Below are positions 39,260 to 46,738 of a DNA stretch of 60,247 bases, one piece after another; position 1 is the stretch's first letter; each line of letters opens with the position of its first letter. A program made the position numbers and the translations under genes. The notes below the pieces were generated by a model, which did not search any database, was not told where the DNA came from, and saw only the letters and a program-made list of their open reading frames with translations. The stretch is from a virus. The stretch spans positions 1 to 60,247 of IMG/VR virus record IMGVR_UViG_3300023118_000002; one strand, 5' to 3'.

Positions 39260-40498
39260 CTATGCTGCTTTCGCGTATACCGACTTGTAGTATTTGTTCT
39301 CGTTAAAGGTTTTCTTAGTTGCTATCGCTTTCGAAATTGCGTTATCAATGGGACTGTTGGATCTGAGCGTGTAGTAGTATAGATCTGTATACGGGGTGTT
39401 GAGCCGATCAATTCTTCCCATTGACTGTTCCATGATACGGTACGAGTAATTGAGAGACCAGAAAACAATCGTGTCAGTAGTGATGCAATTCCAACCCTCT
39501 GCCCCAGCCGTATATTGAACAAAATATAGCCAGCGCTCTTTATCAGGTATCTCTTCATGCTTTTGACCATTATACTCCGCATATTCAGACAAAGTAGAGC
39601 TACCAAGTGTCCTTAGCATCTCTAATTCGTAATTGAAATTGTAGAAGACAATCAACCTTGGATGCTTTTCCATCAACTGCATCAAGGCGCCATACCGATC
39701 TTTATCCGTATTGACGACTTTTCGCATCAGGCCAAACATCTCCTGCACATCCTTGATTGGACGTTCCTCATAGATATGCCAGCGGTCTTTAACTACACGA
39801 TTAAAGAGTCCTTCGTCATAATTGACGATAATATTGGAAGTATGTCTCGTTGTCCGTCGTAGATAAGGCATCTCAACCAGCACACGTTGACGAAGTGCGT
39901 TGAGATGACGGGTTTCCACATAATGATCGATTTTTGGGAACGAGGAGAAGTTGTTGTAAACCACGTGCCGCCTTGTGAATTCCTTTCGATTTTTATAGAA
40001 CCCATTGGCAATGAAAATCGGTGCATAGTCCATCCACGTATCACCCGGGGTCGCAGAAAGGACCACCCACTTATTGGCCTTAGCAATCTTAAGGAAGGCC
40101 TTAACCCAAGCTCCACTACCAACAAGCCGTTGCTCGTCAAAAATGAAAAACGCATTAGTTACCTCCTTATATGATTCGATATTGTTCCAGGAATCAACCT
40201 TGACCTTTGTTTTACCGTTAACGGAAGTACCGTCAGCCGATAGTCCAAACGGCGGAAGTTCTGCTTCCCACTCAAGTGAGTTTCGCTTTTTCGCCGTAGT
40301 GATGATATAAAGGTCTCTAGGCTTTCTAGCATCGAACCAATCACCTTTACCATTGATTCGAACGCCTCCCTCAGCGACGTAAGCCCAGTAATAAAAGATC
40401 GCAGTACGGCTCTTGCCTGTGCCGACACCACCTTTGAGGACACATCCATTATGCATCTCCTTTGCTGCTTTGATTTGATGTGGGTCTAGCTCAAGCAT
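39260..40498 (-). CDS. SF2 (SNF2-like) DNA helicase (412 aa)
   Basis: All main helicase motifs are visible: I GGVGTGKSRT (~24-33), II FFIFDEQRL (DEQR in place of DEAH), III VVLSATPGD, V/VI GAEGWNC and MEQSMGRIDRLNTP. A short N-terminal Q-like element (LELDPHQIKAAKEM) precedes motif I. The enzyme probably remodels forks or branched DNA with the VRR-NUC nuclease. ATG follows CAGGAAACTTG; the upstream extension lacks a binding site. Confidence 0.88.
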   Translation of the reverse strand: MLELDPHQIKAAKEMHNGCVLKGGVGTGKSRTAIFYYWAYVAEGGVRINGKGDWFDARKPRDLYIITTAKKRNSLEWEAELPPFGLSADGTSVNGKTKVKVDSWNNIESYKEVTNAFFIFDEQRLVGSGAWVKAFLKIAKANKWVVLSATPGDTWMDYAPIFIANGFYKNRKEFTRRHVVYNNFSSFPKIDHYVETRHLNALRQRVLVEMPYLRRTTRHTSNIIVNYDEGLFNRVVKDRWHIYEERPIKDVQEMFGLMRKVVNTDKDRYGALMQLMEKHPRLIVFYNFNYELEMLRTLGSSTLSEYAEYNGQKHEEIPDKERWLYFVQYTAGAEGWNCITTDTIVFWSLNYSYRIMEQSMGRIDRLNTPYTDLYYYTLRSNSPIDNAISKAIATKKTFNENKYYKSVYAKAA

Positions 40499-40676
40499 CA
40501 AGTTTCCTGTAACCGAGTGCCATATGTAGCTGCTTAGGCGCATCGGGCTCAACCAACTGCATAGTGTCCGCTACAGCCTGAGCTACACTATCCGAGAAAG
40601 TTTTCTTCGTGAGCTTCTTAGGGATCTTAACTATTATCTGGCCGTGGCCTTCTATGTTAATTTTAATTTTAGCCAT
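40491..40676 (-). CDS. Hypothetical protein (61 aa)
   Basis: The N-terminus forms a beta hairpin (AKIKINIEGHGQIIVKIPKK) followed by a helix (TFSDSVAQAVADTMQLV). This beta-beta-alpha composition suggests a small DNA- or protein-binding fold. It overlaps the helicase start by 8 nt and may be a helicase accessory protein. Confidence 0.6.
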   Translation of the reverse strand: MAKIKINIEGHGQIIVKIPKKLTKKTFSDSVAQAVADTMQLVEPDAPKQLHMALGYRKLDA

Positions 40677-40971
40677 CACGCTCCACTAGATGCAAGTTAG
40701 TAACACAGTTGTCTGAATAATCCCCCGAGATATGCCGCACATCCACTTCCTCGCCGTAGTTTACAAAGAATGCTTGAGCTACAAGACGATGCACAAAGAA
40801 GTTTTTAGCAACACCATTACGTGAGAGTTTTACAATGAGCTTACCCACGTTTTTTGAGTGCACCCACGGCTTTAGATCTCGGTTATGCTTAGCGTTTACC
40901 ACCGTGCCATAATTGCTAACCGCGTAGTTGGGATATCCCTCAATCTCGACAAAGACTTCTTCTACCTGCAT
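40669..40971 (-). CDS. NUMOD4/HNH homing-endonuclease-like protein (100 aa)
   Basis: VFVEIEGYPNYAVSNYGTVVN is a clear NUMOD4 motif, followed by FFVHRLVAQAFF and VDVRHISGDYSDNCVTNLHLV, the HNH core with H...N...N (the second His replaced, R-H-I-S-G-D). It is a compact, likely active or recently degraded endonuclease. Such genes move between phages. It starts at the TAATG overlap with the gene upstream. Confidence 0.75.
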   Translation of the reverse strand: MQVEEVFVEIEGYPNYAVSNYGTVVNAKHNRDLKPWVHSKNVGKLIVKLSRNGVAKNFFVHRLVAQAFFVNYGEEVDVRHISGDYSDNCVTNLHLVERDG

Positions 40972-41132
40972 TATTTCCCCCTATTTTGGCACGAATCCCA
41001 GTGTCCACCATATGCACGAAGCCAGCCTGTATAAGGCCCATTGCAATGCGTACAAAACTCCTCACGACCAATGAGAAGTCTGTTAAAAGCTTTATGCAAT
41101 CGTGTTGCTAGTCGAAGTAAATTGATCTTCAT
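40971..41132 (-). CDS. 53-aa basic zinc-knuckle protein
   Basis: A basic N-terminal helix (MKINLLRLATRLHKAFNRLL) precedes EEFCTHCNGPYTG and HWDSCQNRGK, giving C-x-x-C and a later C for metal binding. The ends overlap both neighbours (TAATG downstream). It may bind nucleic acid. Not in any family that I can name. Confidence 0.55.
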   Translation of the reverse strand: MKINLLRLATRLHKAFNRLLIGREEFCTHCNGPYTGWLRAYGGHWDSCQNRGK

Positions 41133-41135
41133 TAC

Positions 41136-41441
41136 TTACCCCCACAGTTTGGTATAGCGTAGCTTCCAGCATTTGGTGCAAACGTAAATATAGACATCGT
41201 TGTTGTAAACCCCTCTTCGAACGTACTTAAGCTGACAACGGTGTTCCATACCGGTCTTCTCCAACTCTTTGATGTGATCTTGCAACCCTTTAAAGGTGCG
41301 TATCTCATTTATTGTCATGAACTGCATGAGATCGGCATCGGACCATTGGGTGTAGGCTACGTTATTTTTCTGTGTCTTTTTTGATGTTTTCTTCAACCGC
41401 TTGAGTAGCCACTTCAACCAAATTAGCACCATCTGCACCAT
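41136..41441 (-). CDS. Small protein with C-terminal zinc knuckle (101 aa)
   Basis: AAAGGAGGTGC precedes ATG, an excellent ribosome binding site, although the frame overlaps the end of the next upstream gene by 80 nt. The N-terminus is basic and hydrophobic (LIWLKWLLKRLKKTSKK), the middle helical, and the end has HRCQLKYVRRG...YVCTKCWKLRY with CxxC. Probable nucleic-acid binder. Confidence 0.6.
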   Translation of the reverse strand: MVQMVLIWLKWLLKRLKKTSKKTQKNNVAYTQWSDADLMQFMTINEIRTFKGLQDHIKELEKTGMEHRCQLKYVRRGVYNNDVYIYVCTKCWKLRYTKLWG

Positions 41442-41571
41442 GCACCTCCTTTACGTGATCCTCGACATCGGTCAAAGCAATGGGCTTAGCACAAGACCCA
41501 CACATGTAATAGCTTTTTCTCCACGGGTTACCATCAGGCGCCGGCAACTTCAGCAGCGTTACGATCTTCAT
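41362..41571 (-). CDS. Zinc-finger-like protein (69 aa)
   Basis: KSYYMCGSCAKPI...DVEDHVKEVHG is a C2H2 zinc-finger pattern (C-x2-C ... H-x4-H). The rest is acidic helix. ATG follows the end of the NUMOD-like gene (38-nt overlap). It may be a DNA-binding regulator. Confidence 0.6.
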   Translation of the reverse strand: MKIVTLLKLPAPDGNPWRKSYYMCGSCAKPIALTDVEDHVKEVHGADGANLVEVATQAVEENIKKDTEK

Positions 41572-41776
41572 CAATTTCTCCAAATAACTGTTTAACTAAT
41601 CTGTAAGGACTTCGGTTTGAATGCTTATCCTTATTAGCAAGGCTTACGGCCCAACTTTTGCCAGCCCAATAAGGCTCTAAGATGGCTTTGCGTCTTAGAT
41701 TCATAACACGGCCATCTTCGCACACCCAATAATTAGGAAACCCGGGAACCTGCTTCCATCTAAGCTTCCAAATCAC
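41534..41776 (-). CDS. NUMOD4-like fragment protein (80 aa)
   Basis: KLRWKQVPGFPNYWVCEDGRVMN is NUMOD4-like (P-G-F-P-N-Y-x-V-x-x-x-G-R-V-x-N), then a basic half (ANKDKHSNRSPYRLVKQLF) reminiscent of the HNH start, but the HNH core itself is absent. It is probably a remnant of a homing endonuclease kept as a small protein. Confidence 0.6.
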   Translation of the reverse strand: MIWKLRWKQVPGFPNYWVCEDGRVMNLRRKAILEPYWAGKSWAVSLANKDKHSNRSPYRLVKQLFGEIDEDRNAAEVAGA

Positions 41777-41957
41777 GCTTAGCTCTCCACTCCGCTACCC
41801 AATCTGGAAGATGTTCTGGACATGCGTGCCAACCTTCTTTAGAATGAAACCATCCTTGTTGCCCACCAGAGTGTATATACCCCCACTTATGGTTCTTAAA
41901 CCGGTTTGTACAACCCTCAACAGAACAGTAAATATACTCATCTGCGCCGTCCTTCAT
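41760..41957 (-). CDS. Zinc-knuckle protein (65 aa)
   Basis: The pattern YCSVEGCTNRFKN ... HKWGYIH ... GWHACPEHLPDW has C-x4-C, and H/C-P-E-H residues as zinc ligands. Such proteins are common among early actinophage genes. The start overlaps the stop of the upstream gene by 1 nt. Confidence 0.65.
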   Translation of the reverse strand: MKDGADEYIYCSVEGCTNRFKNHKWGYIHSGGQQGWFHSKEGWHACPEHLPDWVAEWRAKRDLEA

Positions 41958-42148
41958 CAGACAAGCTTATCTACTGCACGCTTGATAGCTTTTACAAGCT
42001 CCTTAGTTTCGAAGTTGACAACCCCTTCAGTATCATCAACGTTCTGTCGTGATTCGATCGGGAGCTCAAATGTAGTGAGCTTGTTTTCGACGTATGACCC
42101 CTCGAGCCGAATTAGTAGCTCTACATGGATTATTTCTTTGTCAGCCAT
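41957..42148 (-). CDS. Hypothetical protein (63 aa)
   Basis: A beta-rich start (KEIIHVELLIRLEGSYVENKL) leads to a charged helix (TKELVKAIKRAVDKLV). The ATG overlaps the TAA of the upstream gene (TAATG). No motif recognised. Confidence 0.6.
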   Translation of the reverse strand: MADKEIIHVELLIRLEGSYVENKLTTFELPIESRQNVDDTEGVVNFETKELVKAIKRAVDKLV

Positions 42149-42396
42149 TACTTAGCCTCCACAAGCGTGTACATTTGAATATTGTTCAGGTCTGTTAGAA
42201 TGTCAAACAGTTCAAAATCTATAGACTTCATTCCCGGGTCTTGCAATATTGTATGGCCTGGAATTAACACCGGATCATTTGCACGCCATGTAAATACGGT
42301 AGTTAACACTCGGGGAAATTCGAAGGTGGTCTTGGTATTGTCATCTTCAATTATTATGGTGACTTTTTTTGCACGCACTAAATTTATGTCGTTCAC
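42148..42396 (-). CDS. Hypothetical protein (82 aa, GTG start)
   Basis: The gene starts at GTG after TCTTGAAAGGAGAATAGTT. A soluble beta-rich protein (KKVTIIIEDDNTKTTFEFPR). It may share ancestry with the next gene, which has the similar TFELPI context (TTFELP/TTFEFP). Function unknown. Confidence 0.6.
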   Translation of the reverse strand: MNDINLVRAKKVTIIIEDDNTKTTFEFPRVLTTVFTWRANDPVLIPGHTILQDPGMKSIDFELFDILTDLNNIQMYTLVEAK

Positions 42397-42433
42397 AACT
42401 ATTCTCCTTTCAAGAAAATATAGGTTGGTGGAA

Positions 42434-42471
42434 GGGCGGTTAGAAGAGTGTAAGACCTCAACTAACCGCCC
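42434..42471 (-). terminator. Hairpin terminator or leader element
   Basis: Arms 42434-42443 and 42462-42471 (GGGCGGTTAG and its complement) form a perfect 10-bp stem with an 18-nt loop. It lies 38 nt upstream of 42148..42396, in its leader. It may end a transcript or attenuate the downstream gene. Confidence 0.6.
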
Positions 42472-42677
42472 CCTGACCCATTAATACCCGGGGAAGCAAC
42501 TCCCAGACATTTGGCGGTCACATAGCCCTTTATGGACACTGTAAATATGGCAGGGGCTTTCTACCTGGACGACTTCTCCAGTGCATACCTTTTACTTGTC
42601 ATGGTGGGCACGATGTAGTTGCTAGCTACGCTGTTGTTTGAGATATGCGCCGGATTCGGTGCGCCATCCCCACCCGC

Positions 42678-42711
42678 TCTGAGCTTAAGACACTATTTAA
42701 AGACGCTCAGA
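42678..42711 (-). terminator. Short hairpin after 42715..43047
   Basis: Arms 42678-42684 and 42705-42711 (TCTGAGC/GCTCAGA) pair over 7 bp, 4 nt after the stop of the upstream gene. The stem is short and no T-run follows, so this is a weak call. Confidence 0.4.
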
Positions 42712-42714
42712 CGT

Positions 42715-43047
42715 CTACTGGTTCATTGTGATTGCGATTTCAGAAAGCTGCATATACTCCTGAGCCAAGACTTCCTTTGACAAGACTCGAACTCTAACAA
42801 ACGTCCCGTCCCGATCAGGCAAGACCACAACAATCTGCCCAGGTTTGAGCCACACAATACCAAAAGGACTTTTACTTCGCCACCAGAGAACTGCACCATC
42901 GGTCTTTTCATAGTCAAGATCACTGGTTCGAAACGCCGGAATCCCACCGAGGGAAAGCCAATTTTGAATATCACCAACATTTTCTTCGGTGCATTCAACC
43001 GCAAACTCAGCTTCAGTGATAGGAATAACTCTTTCAACCTTAAGCAT
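42715..43047 (-). CDS. Hypothetical protein (110 aa)
   Basis: A soluble beta-rich protein: ...EEFAVECTEENVGDIQNWLS-type N-terminus, WWRSKSPFGIVWLKPGQIVVVLP in the middle. The phrase PGQIVVVLPDRDGTFVRVRV suggests a small barrel or SH3-like fold. ATG follows GGGAAGGCGCCCG and overlaps the upstream stop by 8 nt. The layout (N-W-L-x-x-G-G) recalls the two small paralogous proteins at 46448 and 47211. Confidence 0.6.
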   Translation of the reverse strand: MLKVERVIPITEAEFAVECTEENVGDIQNWLSLGGIPAFRTSDLDYEKTDGAVLWWRSKSPFGIVWLKPGQIVVVLPDRDGTFVRVRVLSKEVLAQEYMQLSEIAITMNQ

Positions 43048-43267
43048 CGGGCGCCTTCCCATCCGGTGTCTGGCTCATGAAAGACTCCACCCGAGCAAGT
43101 TCCTCGAGCTCCTCACGTGCCTTCTGATTGAGCGCCTTAACAATCAGCCCCGCCATGACAGGAGTACCTGCGTCAGGCACAACCTCGTTCCACGACGATC
43201 GACCAGCCGGCTTTTTGATGACACTGACGATACCGTTAGCTTTGAAATATGTTGCGAATTCGTCCAT
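43040..43267 (-). CDS. Hypothetical protein (75 aa)
   Basis: MDEFATYFKANGIVSVIKKP is followed by Trp/Val sequence and a helix (KALNQKAREELEELARV). GGGAGTAAATGATG lies before it; the second ATG is better spaced. No known motif. Confidence 0.55.
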   Translation of the reverse strand: MDEFATYFKANGIVSVIKKPAGRSSWNEVVPDAGTPVMAGLIVKALNQKAREELEELARVESFMSQTPDGKAPDA

Positions 43268-43689
43268 CATTTACTCCCTTCAAAGTGCATGTTTTTCTTG
43301 CCCCACCGAATGGTGATGTTGCGAGTAAGCGGAGACCGGTCAATCTCCATAACCACGCCGAGATCTGCAGCTCTATCTGTGTAGATACGTTTGAGCTGGG
43401 TGTTGCTTATAGATGGCAATGAAAGCATGAGCTGCTCAGTCAAGATGATCTCGCCCTCTTTACCAACCGGCAACGGCCAGCCTTCATAATCGGTGCGCTG
43501 AAGTCGCAACTGCTTAGCTTTTTTGTTACGCTTTTTGGCATAACGGTCATAGCTATAGGCGCGCAGCTTAGACAGACCACCGAGAATGATAACAGGCAGA
43601 ACACCCATCAAGACAATGATGATGAAATATCCAGCAGCAATGCCACCTGCAATTACGAAAAGCCACATCCACCATGTCATTTCAGGCAT
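43267..43689 (-). CDS. Membrane-anchored basic protein (140 aa)
   Basis: Residues ~5-35 form one or two membrane helices (WWMWLFVIAGGIAAGYFIIIVLMGVLPVIIL), then a strongly basic stretch (YDRYAKKRNKKAKQLRLQR) and a soluble domain ending in NITIRWGKKNMHFEGSK. It may be a membrane-tethered DNA- or protein-binding factor. The ATG, after GGAGGTACGTG, overlaps the stop of the 31-aa gene. Confidence 0.65.
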   Translation of the reverse strand: MPEMTWWMWLFVIAGGIAAGYFIIIVLMGVLPVIILGGLSKLRAYSYDRYAKKRNKKAKQLRLQRTDYEGWPLPVGKEGEIILTEQLMLSLPSISNTQLKRIYTDRAADLGVVMEIDRSPLTRNITIRWGKKNMHFEGSK

Positions 43690-43784
43690 CACGTACCTCC
43701 AGTTGTAAGGCCCGCAATGACCAGCATAACGAACAGCGCAAACATCACAATTACGACCAGGACAATACCACCGCAGCCCCTCAT
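43689..43784 (-). CDS. 31-aa single-helix membrane microprotein
   Basis: The frame MRGCGGIVLVVIVMFALFVM... is one long hydrophobic helix with a short Gly/Thr end. ATG follows AACGGGGAGTTTTAG and abuts the upstream TAG; the TGA overlaps the following ATG (ATGA). The perfect operon fit supports a real gene. Such tiny helices can act as holin or antiholin, or modulate a partner such as the adjacent membrane protein. Confidence 0.55.
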   Translation of the reverse strand: MRGCGGIVLVVIVMFALFVMLVIAGLTTGGT

Positions 43785-44018
43785 CTAAAACTCCCCGTTC
43801 AGAATATCGATCATCACCAGAGTTGTCGGCTTGCCGGCCTTGAGGTACTCCACCATCTTGTCGAAATGTTCACGACAGAGAGACATACCGCCAAGGATCG
43901 CAACCGCTTGGCGGGAATACTGCTCGCCCTCTTTGAGCTCATGAGCGATACAAAGCCGAAGCACATGCCCCGATGCGTCGATCTTTTCCTCGGTTTCAAA
44001 CTGAATTGCCTTTTCCAT
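43785..44018 (-). CDS. Hypothetical protein (77 aa)
   Basis: A soluble protein with FETEEKIDASGHVLRLCIAHEL then SRQAVAILGGMSLCREHFDKM; the two Cys and His positions (C-x-x-H ... C-x-x-H) suggest a small zinc site. ATG follows TCTTGAAAGGAGAACAA. Unknown family. Confidence 0.6.
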   Translation of the reverse strand: MEKAIQFETEEKIDASGHVLRLCIAHELKEGEQYSRQAVAILGGMSLCREHFDKMVEYLKAGKPTTLVMIDILNGEF

Positions 44019-44220
44019 GTTGTTCTCCTTTCAAGAGAAATATATCTTTTATAGCTTCGTTAGTCCGCTCAAGTCTTTCAACTTCTTGGGTAATGACTAC
44101 TGTTCCGTTTTCTAATCCCTCAAGCAATCGCTTAGCCGTTGGATCGGTATCTTGAGTCTGGATTGCCCGGTCTACAAGCGCTTGGGGGACATATGAAACA
44201 AAGGGCTCGCTTCTATCCAT
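43996..44220 (-). CDS. Hypothetical protein (74 aa)
   Basis: A helical, charged protein (LVDRAIQTQDTDPTAKRLLE, EVERLERTNEAIKDIFLL). It overlaps the next gene by 23 nt and starts at the stop of the DUF3310 gene. No motif recognised. Confidence 0.6.
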   Translation of the reverse strand: MDRSEPFVSYVPQALVDRAIQTQDTDPTAKRLLEGLENGTVVITQEVERLERTNEAIKDIFLLKGEQHGKGNSV

Positions 44221-44876
44221 TAGAGCTCTGGATCTTGCCGTTCGGAACGAATTCTTCCGATTTCATCCTGGATATACCAGATGGCTTTTTCCAAGTCGTT
44301 GATCTGCTTTTCGACCGTGTCACCACTGCCGGCTTTCAGACCATTACGCCAAAGGTACTTAAAAGCACTACCAATGTTAAAATTCCTGTGCCGAACCACC
44401 TCAATACACTCAATCCCACTTGGATCGATATTGTAGTGCTTAGGGTGGTTCACACCAGCTTGATCGATATCATTACCGGTGGTGCTCTTTTCTTCTTGAT
44501 TACTGTTCACGTGAGCATCTCTCCAATCAGGTTTAGCGATAGCAATCCCCAAGCATTTCTTACACATTGGACGAGTAGCGGTGTCATGGCTAATGTCATA
44601 CTCGAGGTTTGCGTAACTTAGTGCATTGTTAAGTCGAGGAACACCACACAATGTTTGCTCACTATCCAAAAGCGGTCTGTGAACCAAGGGAATTATCGCC
44701 TGAGGCTCATTGGCTTCTGAATTCCCCGCGGGACCTTCCGGACCTACCTGAGGTAGTTTTGGCTCCACGTATTCGTTACACTCGCACCTACTTCGTGCAC
44801 AAGGATGGCGATCTCCAGGATGCACCATCGGGTGACTACTCCACGAATGACCACAGTATTCACATAGCGGTTCCAT
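44220..44876 (-). CDS. DUF3310 protein with N-terminal zinc knuckles (218 aa)
   Basis: The C-terminal part (INHPKHYN-type block VNHPKHYNIDPSGIECIEVV, then FNIGSAFKYLWRNGLKAG and VEKQINDLEKAIWYIQDEI) is DUF3310, a small phage domain often linked to nucleotide kinases. The N-terminus MEPLCEYCGHSW...HPCARSRCECNEYV and HRPLLDSEQTLCG has several CxxC/CxC sites. The start is the ATG overlapping the ThyX stop (TAATG); the longer frame has no ribosome binding site. The neighbouring ThyX suggests a role in nucleotide metabolism. Confidence 0.8.
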   Translation of the reverse strand: MEPLCEYCGHSWSSHPMVHPGDRHPCARSRCECNEYVEPKLPQVGPEGPAGNSEANEPQAIIPLVHRPLLDSEQTLCGVPRLNNALSYANLEYDISHDTATRPMCKKCLGIAIAKPDWRDAHVNSNQEEKSTTGNDIDQAGVNHPKHYNIDPSGIECIEVVRHRNFNIGSAFKYLWRNGLKAGSGDTVEKQINDLEKAIWYIQDEIGRIRSERQDPEL

Positions 44877-45589
44877 TATGGTGCCACCCTTCCATTCCTG
44901 ACAAATGCGTCGTAAGTAGCCGGCATTGCTTTTGCAAAATGCGCTGCAACCTTCATAGCACCCATCTGGATCTCCCACTGAGGGTAGGAGCGCACCAGAC
45001 TGTCCTCCGACTCAATCCTCAGTGAGAGGAAGTTCATCAGGGAACGAGCATTGACCGTCCAGTACATCTGAGTGTAGATGTTAACCGGAAGGACCATGCG
45101 AGCAACCTCGTTAGCAATACCGGCCTTGAGCATCCACTGGTAATGCTCCCAAGCGTCTACGGCACTGTGATTGAGAATACCCTGGATGTCCATAGTAGCC
45201 TCGAGATTGGGCTCGAAAACGGGACGCATTTTTGTACCCACGTTGATCACCTTGCGACCGTGGTCTGGGGTATAGAACTTCGGGGGCAGCTCAGTGTAGC
45301 GACCGCTCATCTCATTGAAACTCGACATGCGATGACGCTGCCACTCACGAACGACAAACAGTGGTGCCTCCACAAAGAAGGTAAACATATTGTGCTCGAA
45401 CGGACTACCATGACGACCGGCCATAAGTGCCTCTATAAGGCGCTGTGGGACCGTCTCAGGCTTGTTCTCGCCCTTACTGGATACCTGTGCGGCCTGGACA
45501 ACCATGTCGTCAGAAGCCATTGCACGGACCAGATTGACAGTGATTTCACTGCTAAATTCGATTGGGGGTCTTTCGTCTACTTTACTCAT
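44876..45589 (-). CDS. thyX: Flavin-dependent thymidylate synthase ThyX
   Basis: The ThyX signature RHRMSSFNEMSGRYTE (RHRxxSxNExSxRYT-type) is complete, with the substrate Ser/Arg and FAD-binding residues. MAGRHGSPFEHNMFTFFVEAP and NARSLMNFLSLR are also conserved. It makes dTMP from dUMP with CH2-THF and FADH2, boosting dTTP for phage DNA. Length 238 is normal. The second ATG of GGAGAAAATGATG is well spaced. Confidence 0.95.
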   Translation of the reverse strand: MSKVDERPPIEFSSEITVNLVRAMASDDMVVQAAQVSSKGENKPETVPQRLIEALMAGRHGSPFEHNMFTFFVEAPLFVVREWQRHRMSSFNEMSGRYTELPPKFYTPDHGRKVINVGTKMRPVFEPNLEATMDIQGILNHSAVDAWEHYQWMLKAGIANEVARMVLPVNIYTQMYWTVNARSLMNFLSLRIESEDSLVRSYPQWEIQMGAMKVAAHFAKAMPATYDAFVRNGRVAP

Positions 45590-45788
45590 CATTTTCTCCA
45601 TAATATACAGATGTAATTCGTTGATTAATCAGGTTGAGTTCGTCCACTTGATGCATGTAAACGTCGCCAGAATACATAAAAGAAGACATCATGCTTCTGA
45701 TTTTGCGGACGTACTCTCGCTTAAGAATACGAACCAGTTTTCTGCGGGCGCGGCGTTCAGGCTGTGTGAGATACTTTTTAGTTTTCAT
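45582..45788 (-). CDS. Small basic protein (68 aa)
   Basis: A strongly basic N-terminal half (KTKKYLTQPERRARRKLVRI) with helical content and an acidic end (YYGENDE). ATGA-type overlap with the upstream gene and overlap with thyX start. It may bind nucleic acid. Unknown family. Confidence 0.6.
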   Translation of the reverse strand: MKTKKYLTQPERRARRKLVRILKREYVRKIRSMMSSFMYSGDVYMHQVDELNLINQRITSVYYGENDE

Positions 45789-46039
45789 CGGTCAGTAAAC
45801 CTTTGGACTTCTTGCTGCAAAGCCATTTCAAGAAGTCCACGACGCTCAATAAAGCGCATATCCTCCTTGAAATATGATGCCAGCTGCGCCGTTCTGCGTT
45901 GCTCGAGCTCAACTGAAGTCTGCTCAGTAATCAGAATCCAAGTACGAACATAGGGCTGATCTTCGTCGTTAACCGTATCAACAAACTCAGATATAGCGGC
46001 ATTGAGCTTATCTCGAGCCGCCTCTTTCTCTTCGTCCAT
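45785..46039 (-). CDS. Helical acidic protein (84 aa)
   Basis: A charged helical protein (EEKEAARDKLNAAISEFVDT and QLASYFKEDMRFIERRGLLE). The ATG overlaps the upstream TGA as ATGA. No known motif. Confidence 0.6.
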   Translation of the reverse strand: MDEEKEAARDKLNAAISEFVDTVNDEDQPYVRTWILITEQTSVELEQRRTAQLASYFKEDMRFIERRGLLEMALQQEVQRFTDR

Positions 46040-46227
46040 CACTCGAAGTCCTCATCCCGCTGATAGGTAATTCGACCTTCCCAAACAGGCAACGTTTCAA
46101 ACACTCGAGAAACATTCTTGTCCGAGACATTTGAAATATGGTGCTCACAGACGGCAGTACCACTTCGAATTGTGATCGCGTCGAAAGCTTCGCCTTCTTT
46201 TACCATCAAGCACACTGCACACTTCAT
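46039..46227 (-). CDS. Small zinc-knuckle protein (62 aa)
   Basis: MKCAVCLMVKEGEAFDAITI followed by TAVCEHHIS gives C-x-x-C ... C-x-H-H, a small zinc knuckle typical of phage early proteins. It overlaps the neighbours on both sides (TAATG upstream, TGATG downstream). Confidence 0.65.
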   Translation of the reverse strand: MKCAVCLMVKEGEAFDAITIRSGTAVCEHHISNVSDKNVSRVFETLPVWEGRITYQRDEDFE

Positions 46228-46367
46228 TAGTCAGTCACCAACTCAGGATGCTTGTTTACGAAATCTTCGGCCGCGGCACGGTAAATAGACATGCCAAGAG
46301 GAGCGTTATCGTCAGTCCATTCACTAAAATGATTGGCTAAAAGTTCTATAAGTTCTTGTCTGTTCAT
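46227..46367 (-). CDS. 46-aa acidic protein
   Basis: The frame MNRQELIELLANHFSEWTDD... has ATG after CTTGAAAGGAGAAACTAA and ends at the TAATG overlap. It is helical and acidic with one Trp. The ribosome binding site and overlap support it; no function can be given. The terminator at 46391..46426 stands 24 nt upstream. Confidence 0.6.
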   Translation of the reverse strand: MNRQELIELLANHFSEWTDDNAPLGMSIYRAAAEDFVNKHPELVTD

Positions 46368-46390
46368 TTAGTTTCTCCTTTCAAGAGAAC

Positions 46391-46426
46391 GGTGGGGTCA
46401 TCGACTTTTCGCCAAATGACCCCACC
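46391..46426 (-). terminator. Hairpin terminator
   Basis: Arms 46391-46401 and 46416-46426 (GGTGGGGTCAT and its complement) form a perfect 11-bp stem with a 14-nt loop, 22 nt after the stop of 46448..46738. It also lies just before the next ribosome binding site, so it may also tune translation. Confidence 0.7.
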
Positions 46427-46447
46427 GGGAATTTTTCGTAAAACTGC

Positions 46448-46738
46448 TTACGAAACTTTTTCGTACTTGCGATCAAAGACACTCGACTTGCAAGGGTAGA
46501 ACTCACCCTCGGTTCCTCGAATGATCCAGAAATCCTCGAGCGCTGCCATGATACCTTCAAGTGTGTGCACTCGGATCTGTGCCTGATGGACACCGGACTC
46601 GTTGGGCTCAACGTATTTGGCAATCCCGCCGTTGGCTTCTACCCACTCGATGATCTCGCCGGCCTGCTGCTGAGAACCATCCCAGTAACGTGCCTCGATC
46701 TCTACCTGACGGCTAAGAAACTTTTCTGCCTTCTCCAT
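46448..46738 (-). CDS. Conserved phage protein of the WIIRG-EFYPC type (96 aa)
   Basis: QVEIEARYWDGSQQQAGEII, EWVEANGGIAKY and DFWIIRGTEGEFYPCKSSVFDRKYE match a small protein that I recognise from many actinophages and other phages. The core helix, beta and GEFYPC end are typical. The protein at 47211..47483 has the same layout (ANWINERGGAADAIYY, RVANVGDVIIVGEGQYRV), so the two are probably diverged paralogues. ATG follows GGAGGCATTG. Confidence 0.75.
   Translation of the reverse strand: MEKAEKFLSRQVEIEARYWDGSQQQAGEIIEWVEANGGIAKYVEPNESGVHQAQIRVHTLEGIMAALEDFWIIRGTEGEFYPCKSSVFDRKYEKVS

Larger units (their letters stand above)
42397..42714. other. 318-bp intergenic region without a convincing gene
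   Basis: The region contains two hairpins (42434..42471 and 42678..42711) and no reading frame above 15 codons with a ribosome binding site. Neither member of the conserved promoter family is visible. It probably holds the end of one transcript and the promoter of the next, which I cannot place. Confidence 0.5.

Noticed and set aside
42484-42660. Short minus-strand frames of 13-14 codons in the 318-bp gap
   Set aside because: They lack ribosome binding sites, and no frame is supported by overlap with a neighbour.
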